Positions 36,784 through 49,603 of a stretch of DNA of 64,000 nt are shown here, in pieces. Each line of letters begins with the position of its first letter. Positions within the stretch are counted from its first letter, which is position 1. Location of the stretch: positions 186,001 through 250,000 of the forward strand of contig CALYLX010000150.1 of assembly GCA_944990035.1 (NCBI GenBank). The letters are read 5' to 3'. The notes below the pieces were generated by a model. That model was not told the DNA's origin. It worked only from the letters and a program-made list of their open reading frames with translations, and searched no databases. Source of the DNA: Clitopilus passeckerianus. Lineage: Eukaryota; Basidiomycota; Agaricomycetes; Agaricales; Entolomataceae. Position numbers and translations under genes: made by a program.

Positions 36784-39677
36784 ATGCTGCCTCAGATCGG
36801 TCAAATCGGGCTTGATCCCTCCACTTCCAGGCTAGTGTCGAGAATGCTTGCTAGGTCTCCACCCAGCTCTCTCCAAAGTGCTCTTGCAGCCAGCACTTGG
36901 ATAGCTGAGAACGTGCGTTTGTTAGAGAATGCCATGGGAGGCCTTGATGCATTTGACTCCGATAACCTTGATCGCGTTTTGTTATCCCAGTTCCTTTACC
37001 CCGTACGTCATCATCGTGTTACACAGCTTTCAACTAACGACAGGCAATTTCATAGAGGCTTTTGATTTACCTCATCTCTTGCGCGTATGTGCAGACGCCC
37101 AGGTGAAGAGCCCATTCTGTTAAAACCTGAAGACGATGAATGAACATTGAAACTGGCATAGCTTGTTGCCCGTGATTAGGCAGAAACAAATTGAATGGGC
37201 TACCATGGATCCGCCGATCCAACTGTCCACGCACCGTTCGATTCAAGACTCAATCTGGGAATTTTTCACCCAATGCACTGATGTGAGTTGATCAGGAAAA
37301 TGTTGTGTCAAACTTCCTCATAAACTAGTCAGTACACCATCACAATGCGGACAACGGGAGAACAAATAGCGAAAACGGATGTCTTCTGCATTTGTGCGCA
37401 TGTCCTTGTGGTATTGGGAGATCAAGACCGCATTGGAAAGTTCAAGATCGAGCATCACCAATATCTCGGGAATTTCATTGACCTTCTTCAGCTAGTACGA
37501 ACTTCCACTTACTGCTTGTTATTTCCCTATAAATTCACTACTTCAGCTGGTCGACTCTCCGGAACTCAAACTCTGCTGGCCTTTACTGGTGCGCATCATG
37601 CGTGGTCTGTCTCGAGGTTCCGACGTGTTCCCGAGCTCCCTCAATCTATCTGGCGTAGAGCCAAATACCGAGCGACACATTGGCTCTGGAACGTTCGGAG
37701 AGGTGTGGGGTGGCACTGTTGGAAATGTTAGAGTTGCTGTTAAAGTTATTCGACATCACGTCGAAGGTCGGCCGGTGCCAGAACGTTTCTTCACCGAGGT
37801 TGGTGACCATTCTTGCGTTCCCTGCCTCATGACCTGTTCGTTCACCACTTTGAAGGCATTCATCAAGGAGGCACTACTCTGGAAGCAGCTAAGAAACCCC
37901 CACGTCCTCCCCTTTTATGGTGTCTCCCGACTGCCCCAGGATTCCAGAGCCATCAGCCTGATCTCTCCGCTTATGCCCCATGGAAACATCCTGGATTATA
38001 GTGTCAAATTACCTGTCTCGGAACGGTTACCTCTAGTAATTATCTCATTTTCCCGGTCGAGACTTGATAGCCACTGACTTTTTCGATTATCAAGCTTGCA
38101 GATGCTGCCTCGGGTCTAGAGTATCTCCATACTCTAGAACTACCTGTGATCCATGGGAATATCAAAGTCGTACGTTCTTCATTGACCTTCTCGAGGTGGG
38201 CCTATTTCTAACAGGGTTCAGGAAAACATACTTGTCACGCAGTACGGCCGAGCCTGTCTAGCAGATTTCGGCCTTTGCACTCTGATTGAAGATCCAGTTT
38301 TTCACTACACTGCAGCCTCTGCCATTCCAGGTACTGTGAACCAGTGTCTTCCCGAATCCTATGAGATTGGACAGCAAGTTATGAAGAAGACATTTTCCAG
38401 TGACATATTCGCATTAGGCTGTGTCTGTTATGAGGTACTTAGAATTGGCTTTTCTTGTTTGCAAGTGATGCCAATCTGAACCTCCTTCACTGGCAGTTAT
38501 GCATGAACGAAACTACTCGATTTTCCCACCTTGGTCTGTTGCAACGATATCATGGGGTCGGAAAAAACTGGAGAATGGTTCAGCCGACTTCCATGAGTCC
38601 AAGGCTATGGAACATGGTTGAAACCGTTGGGAAATCCAGCCCAGCGCGCGAACTACTATCACTGAAGTGGTCAAGACTCTCAAAGGAGAGGTGTTACAAA
38701 CCGAATTCATGGAGATGGTGCCAAATCGATGGGATCTTGGTATCTCAACATACTTGCGCGGCCCTGTACTGATTTCTCCACTTCTGGATCGTCCTCGCCT
38801 GGAACCCAACGTCAAACCAATTGTTAAAATTGGTCAGGATGTTATCATAGCGTATGTCGACTCTCGCTGCCATGGACTCAACACTCACACCGTTCTTAGC
38901 CTGATGGGCCCTACAGGGACGGGAAAGAGTTCGGTAAGCAACGACCAACTGGTAACCCATATTGAATGCACTCATGACTTCAACAGTTTGTCAACATCGC
39001 TTTTCAAGAAGCAGCAGCTGGGGCCAGCGATTCACTGGAGTCTTGCACTCAGGAGGTTCGCGCCATCGCCTGCTGGCACCCTGATCGAAGTGGACGACGT
39101 ATCATCCTAGTTGATACGCCAGGGTTTGATGACACCTACAAGACCGACTGGGATATTTTGAAGACTATCTCGCACTGGTTGGCCGAAACGTGAGTTTCAA
39201 TGTTCAAAGCCGCGTGTCATTCTGACGTTTCGTACCTTTAGTTATCGGCAAAAAATAACCCTTTCTGGCATCTTGCAATTCCATGCAATTGACGAGCGAA
39301 AAATGCGAGGCACTCCCCAGCGAAATCTGGTTATGTTTGAGGATATGTGCGGCAAGGGCGCGATGCACAATGTCGTCTTCATCTCGACATTCTGGGATCG
39401 GACTCCCGAAACTACCGCTACCGACCGAGAGCATCAGCTCAAGACACAGTTTTGGACCCCAATGATAGAGAAAGGTGCTAAAGTGGAGCGCTTCTCGCCG
39501 AGAACCTACGACAAAGCCTGGGAGATCATCGACAGATATTTCTGCGCGAAGACGGCACCTTTGACTGTGCAAAAAGAGATGGTCAATGAAGGCAAACTGC
39601 TGCAGGACACGTCGGCATTTCTGAGCCTCAAGCGGTTTACAAGTTCCTTTCTATCCAGTTTTAGTCGGGCGTTCTAA
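36784..39677 (+). CDS. Kinase-like (probable pseudokinase) domain fused to an AIG1-like P-loop GTPase
   Basis: The N-terminus (MLPQIGQIGLDPSTSRLVSR from 36784) is a helical region of unknown family. A tyrosine-kinase-like domain follows: glycine loop HIGSGTFGEVWGGTV, VAVKVIRHH, AFIKEALLWKQLRNPHVLPF, LISPLMPHGNILDY and ADAASGLEYLH. The catalytic loop reads VIHGNIK (Asn codon at 38158-38160) where active relatives have HGD or HRD, while LADFGL keeps DFG. The C-lobe ends TITEVVKTLKGEV after a -1 slip at about 38621-38628. The same frame runs on through RPRLEPNVKPIVKIGQDVII to LMGPTGTGKSS (G1), FVNIAF, DTPGFDDT (G3), TYRQKITLSGILQFHAIDER and NVVFISTFWD, stopping at 39677. A 48 nt intron joins the two domains. 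There is little room for a second promoter, so one fused protein is likely; two adjacent genes remain possible. Confidence 0.75.
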
Positions 39678-40322
39678 CACGCTCATCATTGGGAGTGGGG
39701 GGAGAGAATCTAAGTTACCACCAGATCTGGGGGTTTCTCGCCAGTACGCACTTCTAATACTTCGAGTCACACTCACAGCCAAGAGATCCAAATCCCCAAA
39801 GAGGACTGGAAATCTAAGTAGTATCGTTGATATATTCTACTGTTCGAGTCGTTGATCAGAATGAAATTCACTCCCGTTCAACTTCTTGCTGTAGCTCAAG
39901 ACGAGAGATGGGAGGCCCAATGCTCGAGATACGACCCAGTGGTAGGCTTGAACAAAAGTGAGGTCCTAATCGCGCGCGCGTTGGGTTGGGAGTTGCCGGG
40001 AATGCTATCTTCTACTCTCACTGCAACGGTCCATGCGAAAGCTTCACATCCCCAGCTACAGAACTACCCCATGACAGCTGCCTCACACACACTTTCAACT
40101 CTGCCAAGACAAAGTGGTCGGCACGAAAGTCCATCATGATTGAATGGCGGTGACCTGCATGAGATTGGTGGCAGAAACCATCATGTGTCGTGGACATCAG
40201 CACTGTTTCACTGCTTGACACCTCGGCTGCACGTCAACGTGGCCCTCATAGTCTTTGAAGTGGTGGTCTCGTTTCTCATTTGCTCTGCTGTTGAACTATG
40301 AGACCGGTAGGTGCAGATCCCA
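39678..40322. other. Intergenic, no gene recognised
   Basis: About 650 bp between the GTPase stop and the NB-ARC gene. A + strand frame from ATG 39861 (MKFTPVQLLAVAQDER) has no family match I know and stops at 40139; I do not call it a gene. Confidence 0.3.
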
Positions 40323-43300
40323 ATGCCAGTCGAGCCATCGTCCTTAATACCTTTGCAGCATCTCTTCTCTTCACCCAGCGAGGATGGCACAGGCACAAGT
40401 GCCGATGATAGAACGTCATCTATTCTCGCCAATACCATCCAAGCTGTCAATGTGGCAGAAGCTCTCGTGCCGTTAGAGTTGGCCAAAGGGGTCTTGTCGT
40501 CAATATCAAGTATACTCGAATTAATCAAGGTGATTATATATACCAGTCCCTGCAGGAATACTGAGGCTGATAGTAGTTGTAGACCGGTATTGATAATAAA
40601 CGGGATTTCCTTCAAATTGCAGAGCAATGCAACAAGATTTCGCTCATGCTCTGCCAAGCTACTGTTGGAAGGCCGGAGAATGACACCAACCCTGTATTAG
40701 ACAATGCGATCAACGAGCTACAGAGGTGAGGATGAACACACATTAGCTTTCATTGGCCTGTCTCTAAAAATGTCCCTGCAGCTGCGTGGATGAGATGCTG
40801 GAAGCTGTGCAGGTCAAGATACAAAGCCATATTGGATCCCGCCTATTTCATGCCTCGGTCGACAAGGATCGAATAGCTGGCTGGCAGCAGGATCTTGACC
40901 GTTTCCTTCTACTGTTCAACGTAAGGAAATAAGTTTTCCAAAGGCCGTGATCGTCGCGATCCTAATCTCGATGGCAGACTCAATTGAGTATCTCCTCCAA
41001 CATCACTATGGAAAGCCTCATGACCAGATTTGACGAGCTCAAAGATATAATCCAACTGAAAGGGTAATAAATCTTCCAACTTTCCTCAGATGCCTTCGTT
41101 AACACCTTGATTTTACAGAGAACCCACGGTTCCCACCATCGTTCCGCCTAAACCATCGGTATTTGTAGGAAGAACCGAGATCGTTCAGGTTATTGTGGAC
41201 AGAGTGCTTGATCTTCAGAACGTGGCACTGATAGCAACAGGAGGGATGGGCAAAACTTACATTGCTCGCGCTATCCTTCACCAACCGAAAATCGTCAACA
41301 AATTCGGTCAACGACGGTTTTTCGTTCAATACGATGACATTGATGCCTCTCAAATCACTCTGGCAACATTCCTAACACGACTCTCGAGAAGGCTAGGTAT
41401 ATCAGCTTCGAGAGAGAATATCCTTCCACTTATCAACATATTTCTGGCCTCCGAGGCTCAACCAACATTGATTGTTCTCGACAACGCTGAAACATTCGTC
41501 GATGAAGGTCCAGATAGCGGTCGTATCGCAGACTGCATAAACGACCTAGGTGCTCTACCGAATGTTGCTATTCTGGCCACTAGTCGTTCAACAACCCTCC
41601 CATCAAATCTCATTTGGGAACGTTATCATGTCCTTCCTCTGGAGGACGCAGCTGCCCACGAGCTCTTTTGCCGCATCTACAAGTCGAGTCTAACACCCGA
41701 CTTGGCCTCGCTCATAAGGAAACTTGACAACCACCCTCTTTCCATCAACCTGCTCGCCCAAGCAGCGGTTCAGAACGAGTGGTCACCCGAAGAACTTCGT
41801 GATGCATGGAAAAGAGGGCACACGTCCTTGTTGGACACAGGACTTGGGCGAAGCCAGAGCTTGGCAGTGACCATCAACTTCACGCTCCAATCTCCATCCC
41901 TACTCAAGCATGGGGAAGTTGTTCACCGCATTATCCAGACTGTCGCGTTCTTTCCCCAAGGTGTCAAACGGAAATCTTTGGAGGAGATTTTCAGTGACAT
42001 CTCGGAGGCGTCCCAGGTGATTGATGCCCTCAACAGGCATTCCTTAACCCACAGCAAACAGGAGTTCATCACCATGCTTGCCCCCATACGACTTCACTTC
42101 CTTTTAGAGACACCACCCGGATCCAACAACATCCCCATACCAGACGAGGTTTACCATTTCTATCTTACCCGCCTGGCAGCTCCAGCCATGGATACGGAGG
42201 ACATTCATTGGATTTCAAGCGAAGACATCAACATAGAACGCCTGTTCTCTGTCTGCCTCCGCCACTGTCTGCCACGCGACTTTGCAGACATCGCCAAGGC
42301 TTGCGCTACCTTCCTCGAAATTCTCGCCGACAATAAGCCTCGTCCGACCTCTCTCCAAAAGGTCATACCCAACCTAGACTACTCCGACGTTGGGCCCACT
42401 GGCATCCTCCATTCAACGAATCGACGCACGTCGAGGCGGAACATGTTTTACAAGGGGAGGTGCATCCTTTCTCTTGCACTACTTCTCCTCGCAATGGGGG
42501 AGGTTTATGAGTCAGGAAATCTAGTGGAAGAAGGCATCGAACTGGTACACCGCAGTGGTCTGGCAGTGCGTTCCGGATTGCAATTACTACCGCTCATGGT
42601 GGCCGTGAGCTACCTGCAAACCGGCAATTTCCCGTCAGCCGAAGAGACACTGAACCTGATGGTCCAGAAGTTCTCTAAGGTCAAATATCATATCAGCTCG
42701 AAGGACACCGTCTGGACCTGCGCCCCAGTCATGCTGGAATGTGTCCAAATCACTTTAGGCAAGAAGAACACCAGCGGCAACTTACTCAAGCTGCTAAAGA
42801 AGTTGAAATATAACAGCAAGGATGAGACGGAACACTATGGACTTCCACACGCTATACGGATCCTTACGTTCGCAATACCATGGCTCCCAGGTCCCGAATA
42901 TGGATCAATCGGGAAGGAGCATTGCGCGAAGCTGGTCGGAATGTCCTACCTCCCTTGTCGGTTCGCAGGCTTGATTTTGTCTGCAAATACGGCACTTCGC
43001 GAAGGCTCGCTGTCAGCAGCTGAGGAGTTACTCCAAGAAGCTAGACCGTTGCGAAAATTGGCCGAGCTCGAGGATCGTATTTCCTACTATCAGCTTCTCG
43101 CTGCCTACCGGGTAAAATCGGGGCTATACGACGACGCGAGGGCTGCTATACGTTCACTCACGAAAGTCACATTCCTCGGAAAACTCATGGCATCAACTGT
43201 TGTCCCATACATGAATGGGTGGATAGACCTTCATGAACGCAACCTCTCCTCTGCTAAAGAACACTTCACGGCAGCTCTGAGGCTTGCCGAGACGTCCTTG

Positions 43301-43534
43301 GATCTGATTGCGACGGCCATCTCGAGTCGAGCCCTTGGTGAGATCGATTTCATCATGTCCGAAGACCAGTCGGCCTCCACCGGATACTTCTTTCAGGCGC
43401 GCGACAGCTTCGAGAAAATGGGAACGCGGCCAGAAACTATTCTTAATCATGGCTGGGTAACATGGGGTTTGGATGCGGACTTCGACGGTTGGAGGTGGAG
43501 TCAGGCCCTTACCATAAGTAACAATAGTAGCTAG
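40323..43534 (+). CDS. NB-ARC / TPR STAND receptor (fungal NLR-like)
   Basis: The N-terminal domain starts MPVEPSSLIPLQHLF and, across four short introns, gives NTIQAVNVAEALVPLELAKG, TGIDNKRDFLQIAEQCNKIS, CVDEMLEAVQVKIQSHIGSR and IAGWQQDLDRFLLLFN, the helical domain common to agaricomycete NB-ARC proteins. The rest is one long uninterrupted exon. VFVGRTEIVQ precedes the P-loop ATGGMGKTYIARAI; kinase-2 is LIVLDNAE; the sensor reads LATSRSTTLP; the GxP region reads LDNHPLSINLLAQAA; then a winged-helix region (TVAFFPQGVKRKSLEEIFSD) follows. The C-terminal third has TPR-like helix pairs (ANTALREGSLSAAEELLQEA; LHERNLSSAKEHFTAALRLA). Proposed role by family: regulated ATP-dependent oligomerisation in non-self recognition. 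No frame damage was seen in 2.3 kb of exon. Confidence 0.88.
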
Positions 43535-43896
43535 AGCATGAGAAGGATTCCACCTGCTTTGACTTAGAGTCGCATACACTTCTAATTTAAAGGTTCCATG
43601 TTATGTCGGGCTAGTTTTCAAATCAACTTGTTCATTCAAATGGCCTTGAAGCCATTGGCCTGCCTGACTTGTCGCGAATTGGATGAAAGAACTTTATTGT
43701 GTTGTGTTTTATCAGAATGGCTGAGGCAAACACGGGCAAGCAACGGTCCTGTTGCACTAATCATCTGTGATCAGCTTGAGCACCGCTTTTAACAGCAGCA
43801 CAACCCTAGCCCTTTGCTGCCTAAGAAGACCCCTGCAGTCGCATTCTACACGAAGGAAGCGACCACTGCAGGAAGAGAGAGCGAATTTAACGAATC
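43535..43896. other. Intergenic, no gene seen
   Basis: About 360 bp without coding motif between the NB-ARC stop and eIF1A; presumed eIF1A promoter. Confidence 0.3.
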
Positions 43897-44553
43897 ATGC
43901 CGAAGGTGCGACCTGATTACATTGCCGAAGATCTAAGCGTTAACAATTTTTTCCACCTCGCAGAATAAAGGAAAGGTAGGAAGTTACGGACGTCTAGGAG
44001 GCAGTATGCTGACCTCGTACAGGGTGGTAAAAACAGGAGACGTGGAAAGAACGAGAACGACGATGACAAGCGTGAACTCGTCTTCAAGGAAGACGGACAG
44101 GAATACGCCCAAGTAACAAAAATGCTTGGTAATGGACGACTTGAAGCCCAATGCTTCGATGGAGAGAAGCGGTTAGCACACATTCGAGGGAAGATGAGGA
44201 AGAAGGTGCTTTCTTTTACACTTTTCTGATATTCATACAGCTCGCTGACTGTTCCCTTCTAAATTACAGGTCTGGATCAATAATGGAGATATCATCCTAT
44301 TGTCTTTGCGAGAGTTCCAGGACGATAAGGCCGATGTCATCGTCAAATACACAGCAGACGAGGCAAGAAATTGTGAGTGATTTCAACCTATCATTCTCCA
44401 GTTGAAACTGAAAATCGGTAATCCACAGTGAAAGCATATGGTGAATTGCCTGAGAATGCCAAAATCAACGAAACCGATGCCTTCGGTGAGGAGGACGGTG
44501 AATGTACATTCGAATTCGGCGAGGAAGGAGAAGTCGATATTGATGATATCTGA
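43897..44553 (+). CDS. tif11: Translation initiation factor eIF1A
   Basis: eIF1A binds the 40S A site and with eIF1 controls scanning and start-codon choice. The protein is assembled from a 9 nt first exon (MPK, 43897-43905), a 12 nt second exon (NKGK, 43964-43975) and a third exon from 44023 starting [20 protein letters not shown]. The OB fold is complete: [80 protein letters not shown]. The acidic C-terminal tail ends [11 protein letters not shown], as in all eIF1A proteins, with the stop at 44551-44553. The unusually fragmented 5' end is supported by exact agreement with the invariant eIF1A N-terminus. It shares no promoter with cdc16, to which it is convergent. Confidence 0.95.
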
Positions 44554-44804
44554 GGATATCTGCCCCCATGTAATTTTTATCTGTACGTTTACAGATGTTT
44601 CTTATTAGGACTGTTTCATTACTATCATTGCTTTCGCATATCCATGTATTTGTTGGATTCTAGATAACATGCGCAATGCCTGTTTGATGCTCAATCCCTA
44701 CAACGTCCTGCTGCCAACGTTGGTGATCCTTTCAGACCCGCCCTCCAGGGCCTGAATCCACGGGCACGCATAGACATGTGAATTATGTGCAGTTTGGTAG
44801 GCTT

Positions 44805-47655
44805 TCAGCCCAAATTCATCTCCTCCACGGTGTCAGCAGGAACATCGGGACGAGTTTCGCTATTGCTCCCCTTCGTAATTCGGGCCCGAGGCTGCTTTTC
44901 TTTCAACAACTTCAGCGCACTGTCCACATCTTTGCCGAGAGTCACAGGATTCTTGCGGTAGAGGTTCATCTCCAGTGCCAGATTCAGCAACTCAAGCATG
45001 TGTGGATTTATCGGGTCGATGCTTAACGCCTACAAGAAACCAGTCAGCCTCAGAGTTCGAAACGTCGAGATAGGTCATTCTTACTTCATGATATCGTACA
45101 ATGGCCTCGTCAATGTCTCCCATGAGATGATGAACCAAACCAAGGAACCCAAGTGCTATTGAGTGACGTGAGTCAAGTTCAAGGACCTTGCGATAGGTGT
45201 CCTTTGCTTCTTGTAGGCGACTGGTATATTATTAGCTCTACTGTCCCAAGAAGTGAGAGGAAATCTGACTCACTTCAACTTCCTGAGACAGGTACCCAGA
45301 TTGAGGTATGTCGTAGCCCACGACTTCTGGGAACTCTGCGTTACTTGGGCTAGCTCCAGGGATTTTCTGAAGAGGCCTTCGGCTCCTTCAAAACTGCATC
45401 AAGAGTGCGTCAGTTTTATTCTTGACAACAGCTTCAGCAGTCAAAATACGTACTTGCCATGATTGAATGCCATAACACCCCGTTCGTTGATCAGAAGAGG
45501 ATCTCCATCACACATGGAGTAGGCAGCATTGAGAGCCTCGTCCGCTAGGGCATGGTTTGAGAGCATGATATGTTCCATTCCCACAAACATTAGTGGAAGG
45601 TGCGACCTGGGAGGTATGTTAACCAAAATCGGTTGTTGTCAAGTCGAAAGGGTCATACCCTGCAAACATCCTTGCACAGGTGGAGTAGGCGGTAACCGCA
45701 TGGTCATGCTCACCCTCCAATGCGAAGGTATGTGCAAAAGCAACCCACGCAGGACCAAATCTCGGATCCATCAGGGACGTTTTACTGGGTCTAGATGTTA
45801 GAAGATATCGTTAATGGAATTAAACGATCATTACCTGAAATATTGCCTTGCTTGGGACCACTTGCCGCTGCTCAGATACCATACCCCAACCGCATACCAA
45901 CTGACAGGGTTCTCGGGCTCTCGTTCGACCATTTCATGAGCGAGAATGAATAGCTTTGAGTGCAGATGGAACAAATGATACATGCAGGCGATGTGTAGAG
46001 GCATTGTCGCGTTGTGTATTGAAACGAGGCCAAGGATCCTGTGTTCTGGCATTAGCGATCGGCAATACTTCTCCATGATGAATTCGTTACCTGCTAGTGA
46101 TCACGTAGCAATCTGCCCACCTGAAGTTGACGTACAATGCATCCGCAAAACTGCAGAGAACGTCTGGATTGTCTCCCAACTTGAACTCATCTACAAGCTT
46201 CTGCCGGGCGAGTGCGTGCTCAGCAGCATGTTTGTACTTTCTCAGCCGAGATGTGTAGATGAGTTGAATGAACTGAGAATCCTGCGGCGTTTGTGACGTA
46301 TATGCAAGCCCCTGCACAAACTCCCACTCTGTAAAATGCAAGTTAGGTACGTTTTAGGTCAATGTTGAGATAGAAGAGACCTTCGTCTGTCGTCATCATC
46401 TCCCCCGTTATGAGTTGATCGAAAGCATCGTAACATTTCACATCGAGTGCCAGAGCCTCCATGAAGCACTGCTTGGCTTGACTTCCACGATTCAACTTGA
46501 GCATCAGCAGACCTCGCAGATGACACATGGAGGCTTCAACCTGAATTTGAGTGAGAATCAAAACAGAAACTAGAGACGAGGTTACTGACTTTTATTCCCC
46601 CATCCATATTTGGCACGCTAGGCCCGTTCTTGCCTGCAAGCAAAAATCAGAGCAGCTCATTTCGACATCACTTGAGTAAACTCACCAGAATCTCTGAATG
46701 GATTGGCTTCCCCTAACATTTCCAGTGCATCTGCCCAGTTGCCTTGCCTAACCTGGAGCATGGAATAAATAAGCGTCAGGTGGATATGATGTTTGCGGTA
46801 CCTGACATTGAGCTGCAAGATATCTACATGCAACACTCATGTCCACTAATCTCGACACATTCTCCTGGCCGTCAAACCCCACCTCAATCATGGCCCCAGG
46901 CCCTGTTGGTAGCCTCGTCGTATTCGAGGCTTGGAATGGCAGTATGTCCTGTTCACGGCCTTTACCCTTGACGGATAAAAATAGATTACCGTTCGTAGGT
47001 TGTGGTGACGAAGAACGAGAGTCAGGAGGAGCTGTCGAGAATGGACGTGTGAGGAGACGTTCTGCACGAGAATACTGGTGTGTCATGAAGTAGGTCTGGG
47101 CGAGCCAGAACGCATCGTTGGGGTCATCTACGCGTTCAATAAGCGTCGTTAGTTTGGAGTTCCAGTCAAGTCAATATAAGGGGGTTACACACTGGTCCAA
47201 CTAAGAATTTTGTCTCCCCAGAAGGCGGCAGTCTCATACAAATGCTGCATGAGAGCGTCGTGCCGCCATAACCTCATCCGGTCGACCATCCCCCACTCAT
47301 GTTCATCCTCATCATCTGCATCTTCTTCTGTGTCTTGGAAGACATCCGTAGTGTCCGTTGCCAAAGGATGAGGCCTTCCAGGCCCTAGGCTTTCCTTCCC
47401 TCTACGCGTCTTCCTCGGCGATGACCTAAGGGGTGAAGTTGGCAGGACTGACCGATTCGGGTCCAGATTGAAAACATTGTGTGTCGATACAGTACTCGTG
47501 TTAGCATCGTTATATGAGTCCACAAGCTGTTTAGGACCGAAAGAGAAGGATGAGCCTATCGAAGCTCTGTGGTTCGAACGACCAGTGGATGGTAGGTGTG
47601 GCAGGCCTGGAATTGCAAACTGTTGGTTGATCTGGTTGATAGGTGTTGAAGGCAT
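44805..47655 (-). CDS. cdc16: APC/C subunit Cdc16/Cut9 (APC6), TPR protein
   Basis: A scaffold TPR subunit of the anaphase-promoting complex ubiquitin ligase. The first exon (start 47655, [20 protein letters not shown]) has a disordered Ser/Pro-rich region, then [25 protein letters not shown], the conserved start of Cdc16. TPR segments follow: [100 protein letters not shown] with [45 protein letters not shown] and [20 protein letters not shown]. The C-terminus ends [13 protein letters not shown]. About ten introns, all short. No frame slip was noted. Length (about 750 aa) fits the family. Confidence 0.92.
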
Positions 47656-47907
47656 ATCCTAAGGCTTATTGAACACTCGTCGTGAGCGTTACCCGACTCC
47701 AAGAACAGGACGTTTGGGGAGGCAGGTCCAGCGCTGAATGCAAGCACTTGGTGATGGTAAGTTGTTGATCACCTTTGACACGGTCTAAGTAAATTCATTG
47801 TGTTCACTCAAGTGAAGTTCAGAGCCATGATCAATTGTGAATGCAATTACTAGAGATACAATGTTTTTGGATATACTATAATACAAGTAGGGTAATATAT
47901 ACAGTCT

Positions 47908-49603
47908 TCAGGCGAAACCGAAGCTCTCTGAGGAGTAATGTCGCCTAGGTCGCGGTGCCTCTAGTCCGTTTCTTACTATTCGAGAGATTTCATCCAGGCC
48001 ATCTTCTTCTGAAGGGGAGGCGTATTCGCGGATTGAGAGTATGCTAAGCATTCCATTTGTCAGTGATTGAGATCTGTAATCTCAACAACCAAGACTTACA
48101 GGCGACAAGCCTAATCGTAATGTCGGAAATGTTCACTTTGGGATTGAAGGCAAGGACTACTCACGATGATATTAGCTATGGCGGGTGGGAGGACAAGGAG
48201 ACACATATTTCCGGCGGTAATTTGAGGATCCCTGTAGTCAAGGTCAGTTTCTCGTCCGAAGTTGTTGCGAACCCCAATTTAATCAACATACCAAAATGCA
48301 AGGCATGCTACAATTAAATGAACGACTGTCATCGCAAAAAAAGCGCCAAGACCTGTTGCGCATCAGCAAATGGAGGGTAGAGAATTCTGAGAAAGTTCAC
48401 CCTGAGAGACGAAGTATCTTCCAAGGTCGCCAAACAATGTTCTGCGCGTAATACAGTACTGGGAGGTCTTAAGCCCAATGTGGTTGACGAAAGTTGTATT
48501 TACTCACCACGCAAACCACAGTGGTACAGGACAAGTCAAGGAGGCATGCTGCGAAGTATATCAGCTGAATGGGCGAAGTAGGGTTAGTTTAGAGTGTGCG
48601 GTTCCCGACGTCTGTGCACACACCGCCATCTTTTGCGGAGACTGTATGAGTCCCTTTGTCCAATCTCTGAAGCATCCTGTGGTAGGGATGGCACCTCCAT
48701 ACCGAACGACGCTGACTGAGGAGCTTTCTGAGCTTCAGCTCTCACAGGCAGGGAGAGTTACGAGCTTACCAAGAGAAACATCCGCTGTTAATGACCAAGC
48801 CTCCGCTGACACCCATAAAGTTAGCCCTACAAGTAAAACAACCAAGGTGAGTGCCTTTCTTCCTGTGAAGGACCATGTCCTGATAACGATGACCGCTAAT
48901 CGAATTATGCCTGAGGTAAGAGCGTGTATTTAGATGAAGATGCTTCCAAAGCCTTGCCTTGTGCTGTCGCATACTACATACGTGAAATTGAGCCGACAGG
49001 CAGATCGAGAAAGAGAAATAACGTACGTATGGTATTAACGATGCGTAAATGAAGTGTACCAACTTCTCACAGACGACACTGTCGTGAGTGCCCACCCAGG
49101 CCCAGAGGTATAACGGGAATACGAGTAGCGGATAGTACCGACAACTCAGATAGAAAAATTTGACAGTATTCCATGGTCTTGCGTGTATCTGAGCAATACG
49201 AAGTTAGTGTGTAGAATACTACCACCATTTATGGCGTACCAGTCGTAGCTCCTGTTCTAGACTACGGTTGAAAATGACATTTTAGAACGGAGACAAAGGA
49301 TGGGTCAAGAGAGGCAGTGCTTACCCAAGAAGCCATTCATATAATTGCACAACATCTGCAAGTCGTTTGATCAGATAAAGGTGTCAAATCATAACGCGGT
49401 ACTTACAGGTCGCTGCATTCCACAAACGGTGAATCGTTAGCCTACGTTACTATTGCGTCACCTGGAACAATATACCAATCAACATCGAGCGTCCCCTGAT
49501 TCTCTATCTTTAGCATACGCGTTCCCAAAAAGAGCATTAAACTAGAAGCATACCTCCGCATATTCGCAAGCGCCGTGAACACGAAGTCATTTGGAACACT
49601 CAT
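47908..49603 (-). CDS. DUF6533-type multi-pass membrane protein
   Basis: Agaricomycete genomes carry many multi-pass proteins with an N-terminal DUF6533 domain; their function is unknown. Splicing on the - strand gives MSVPNDFVFTALANMRRLTI, WNAATYVVQLYEWLLGLEQE, LRLIHARPWNTVKFFYLSCR and YYPLLVFPLYLWAWVG, which is the DUF6533 pattern (DY/YEWLL, then E.. W.. PW.. KFFYL.RY). Further hydrophobic helices appear downstream, such as IIRLAVIVIRTWSFTGRKAL followed by VVLLVGLTLWVSAEAW. The C-terminal tail is short and polar (SIREYASPSEEDGLDEISRI) and ends SSESFGFA at 47908. About eight small exons, so no long open frame exists. The start at 49603 is my choice. Predicted location is a cellular membrane, seven helices by family analogy. 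Confidence 0.7.

Noticed and set aside
39861..40139. Small + strand ORF before the NB-ARC gene
   Set aside because: No motif; the NB-ARC N-terminal domain is fully accounted for from ATG 40323 without it.
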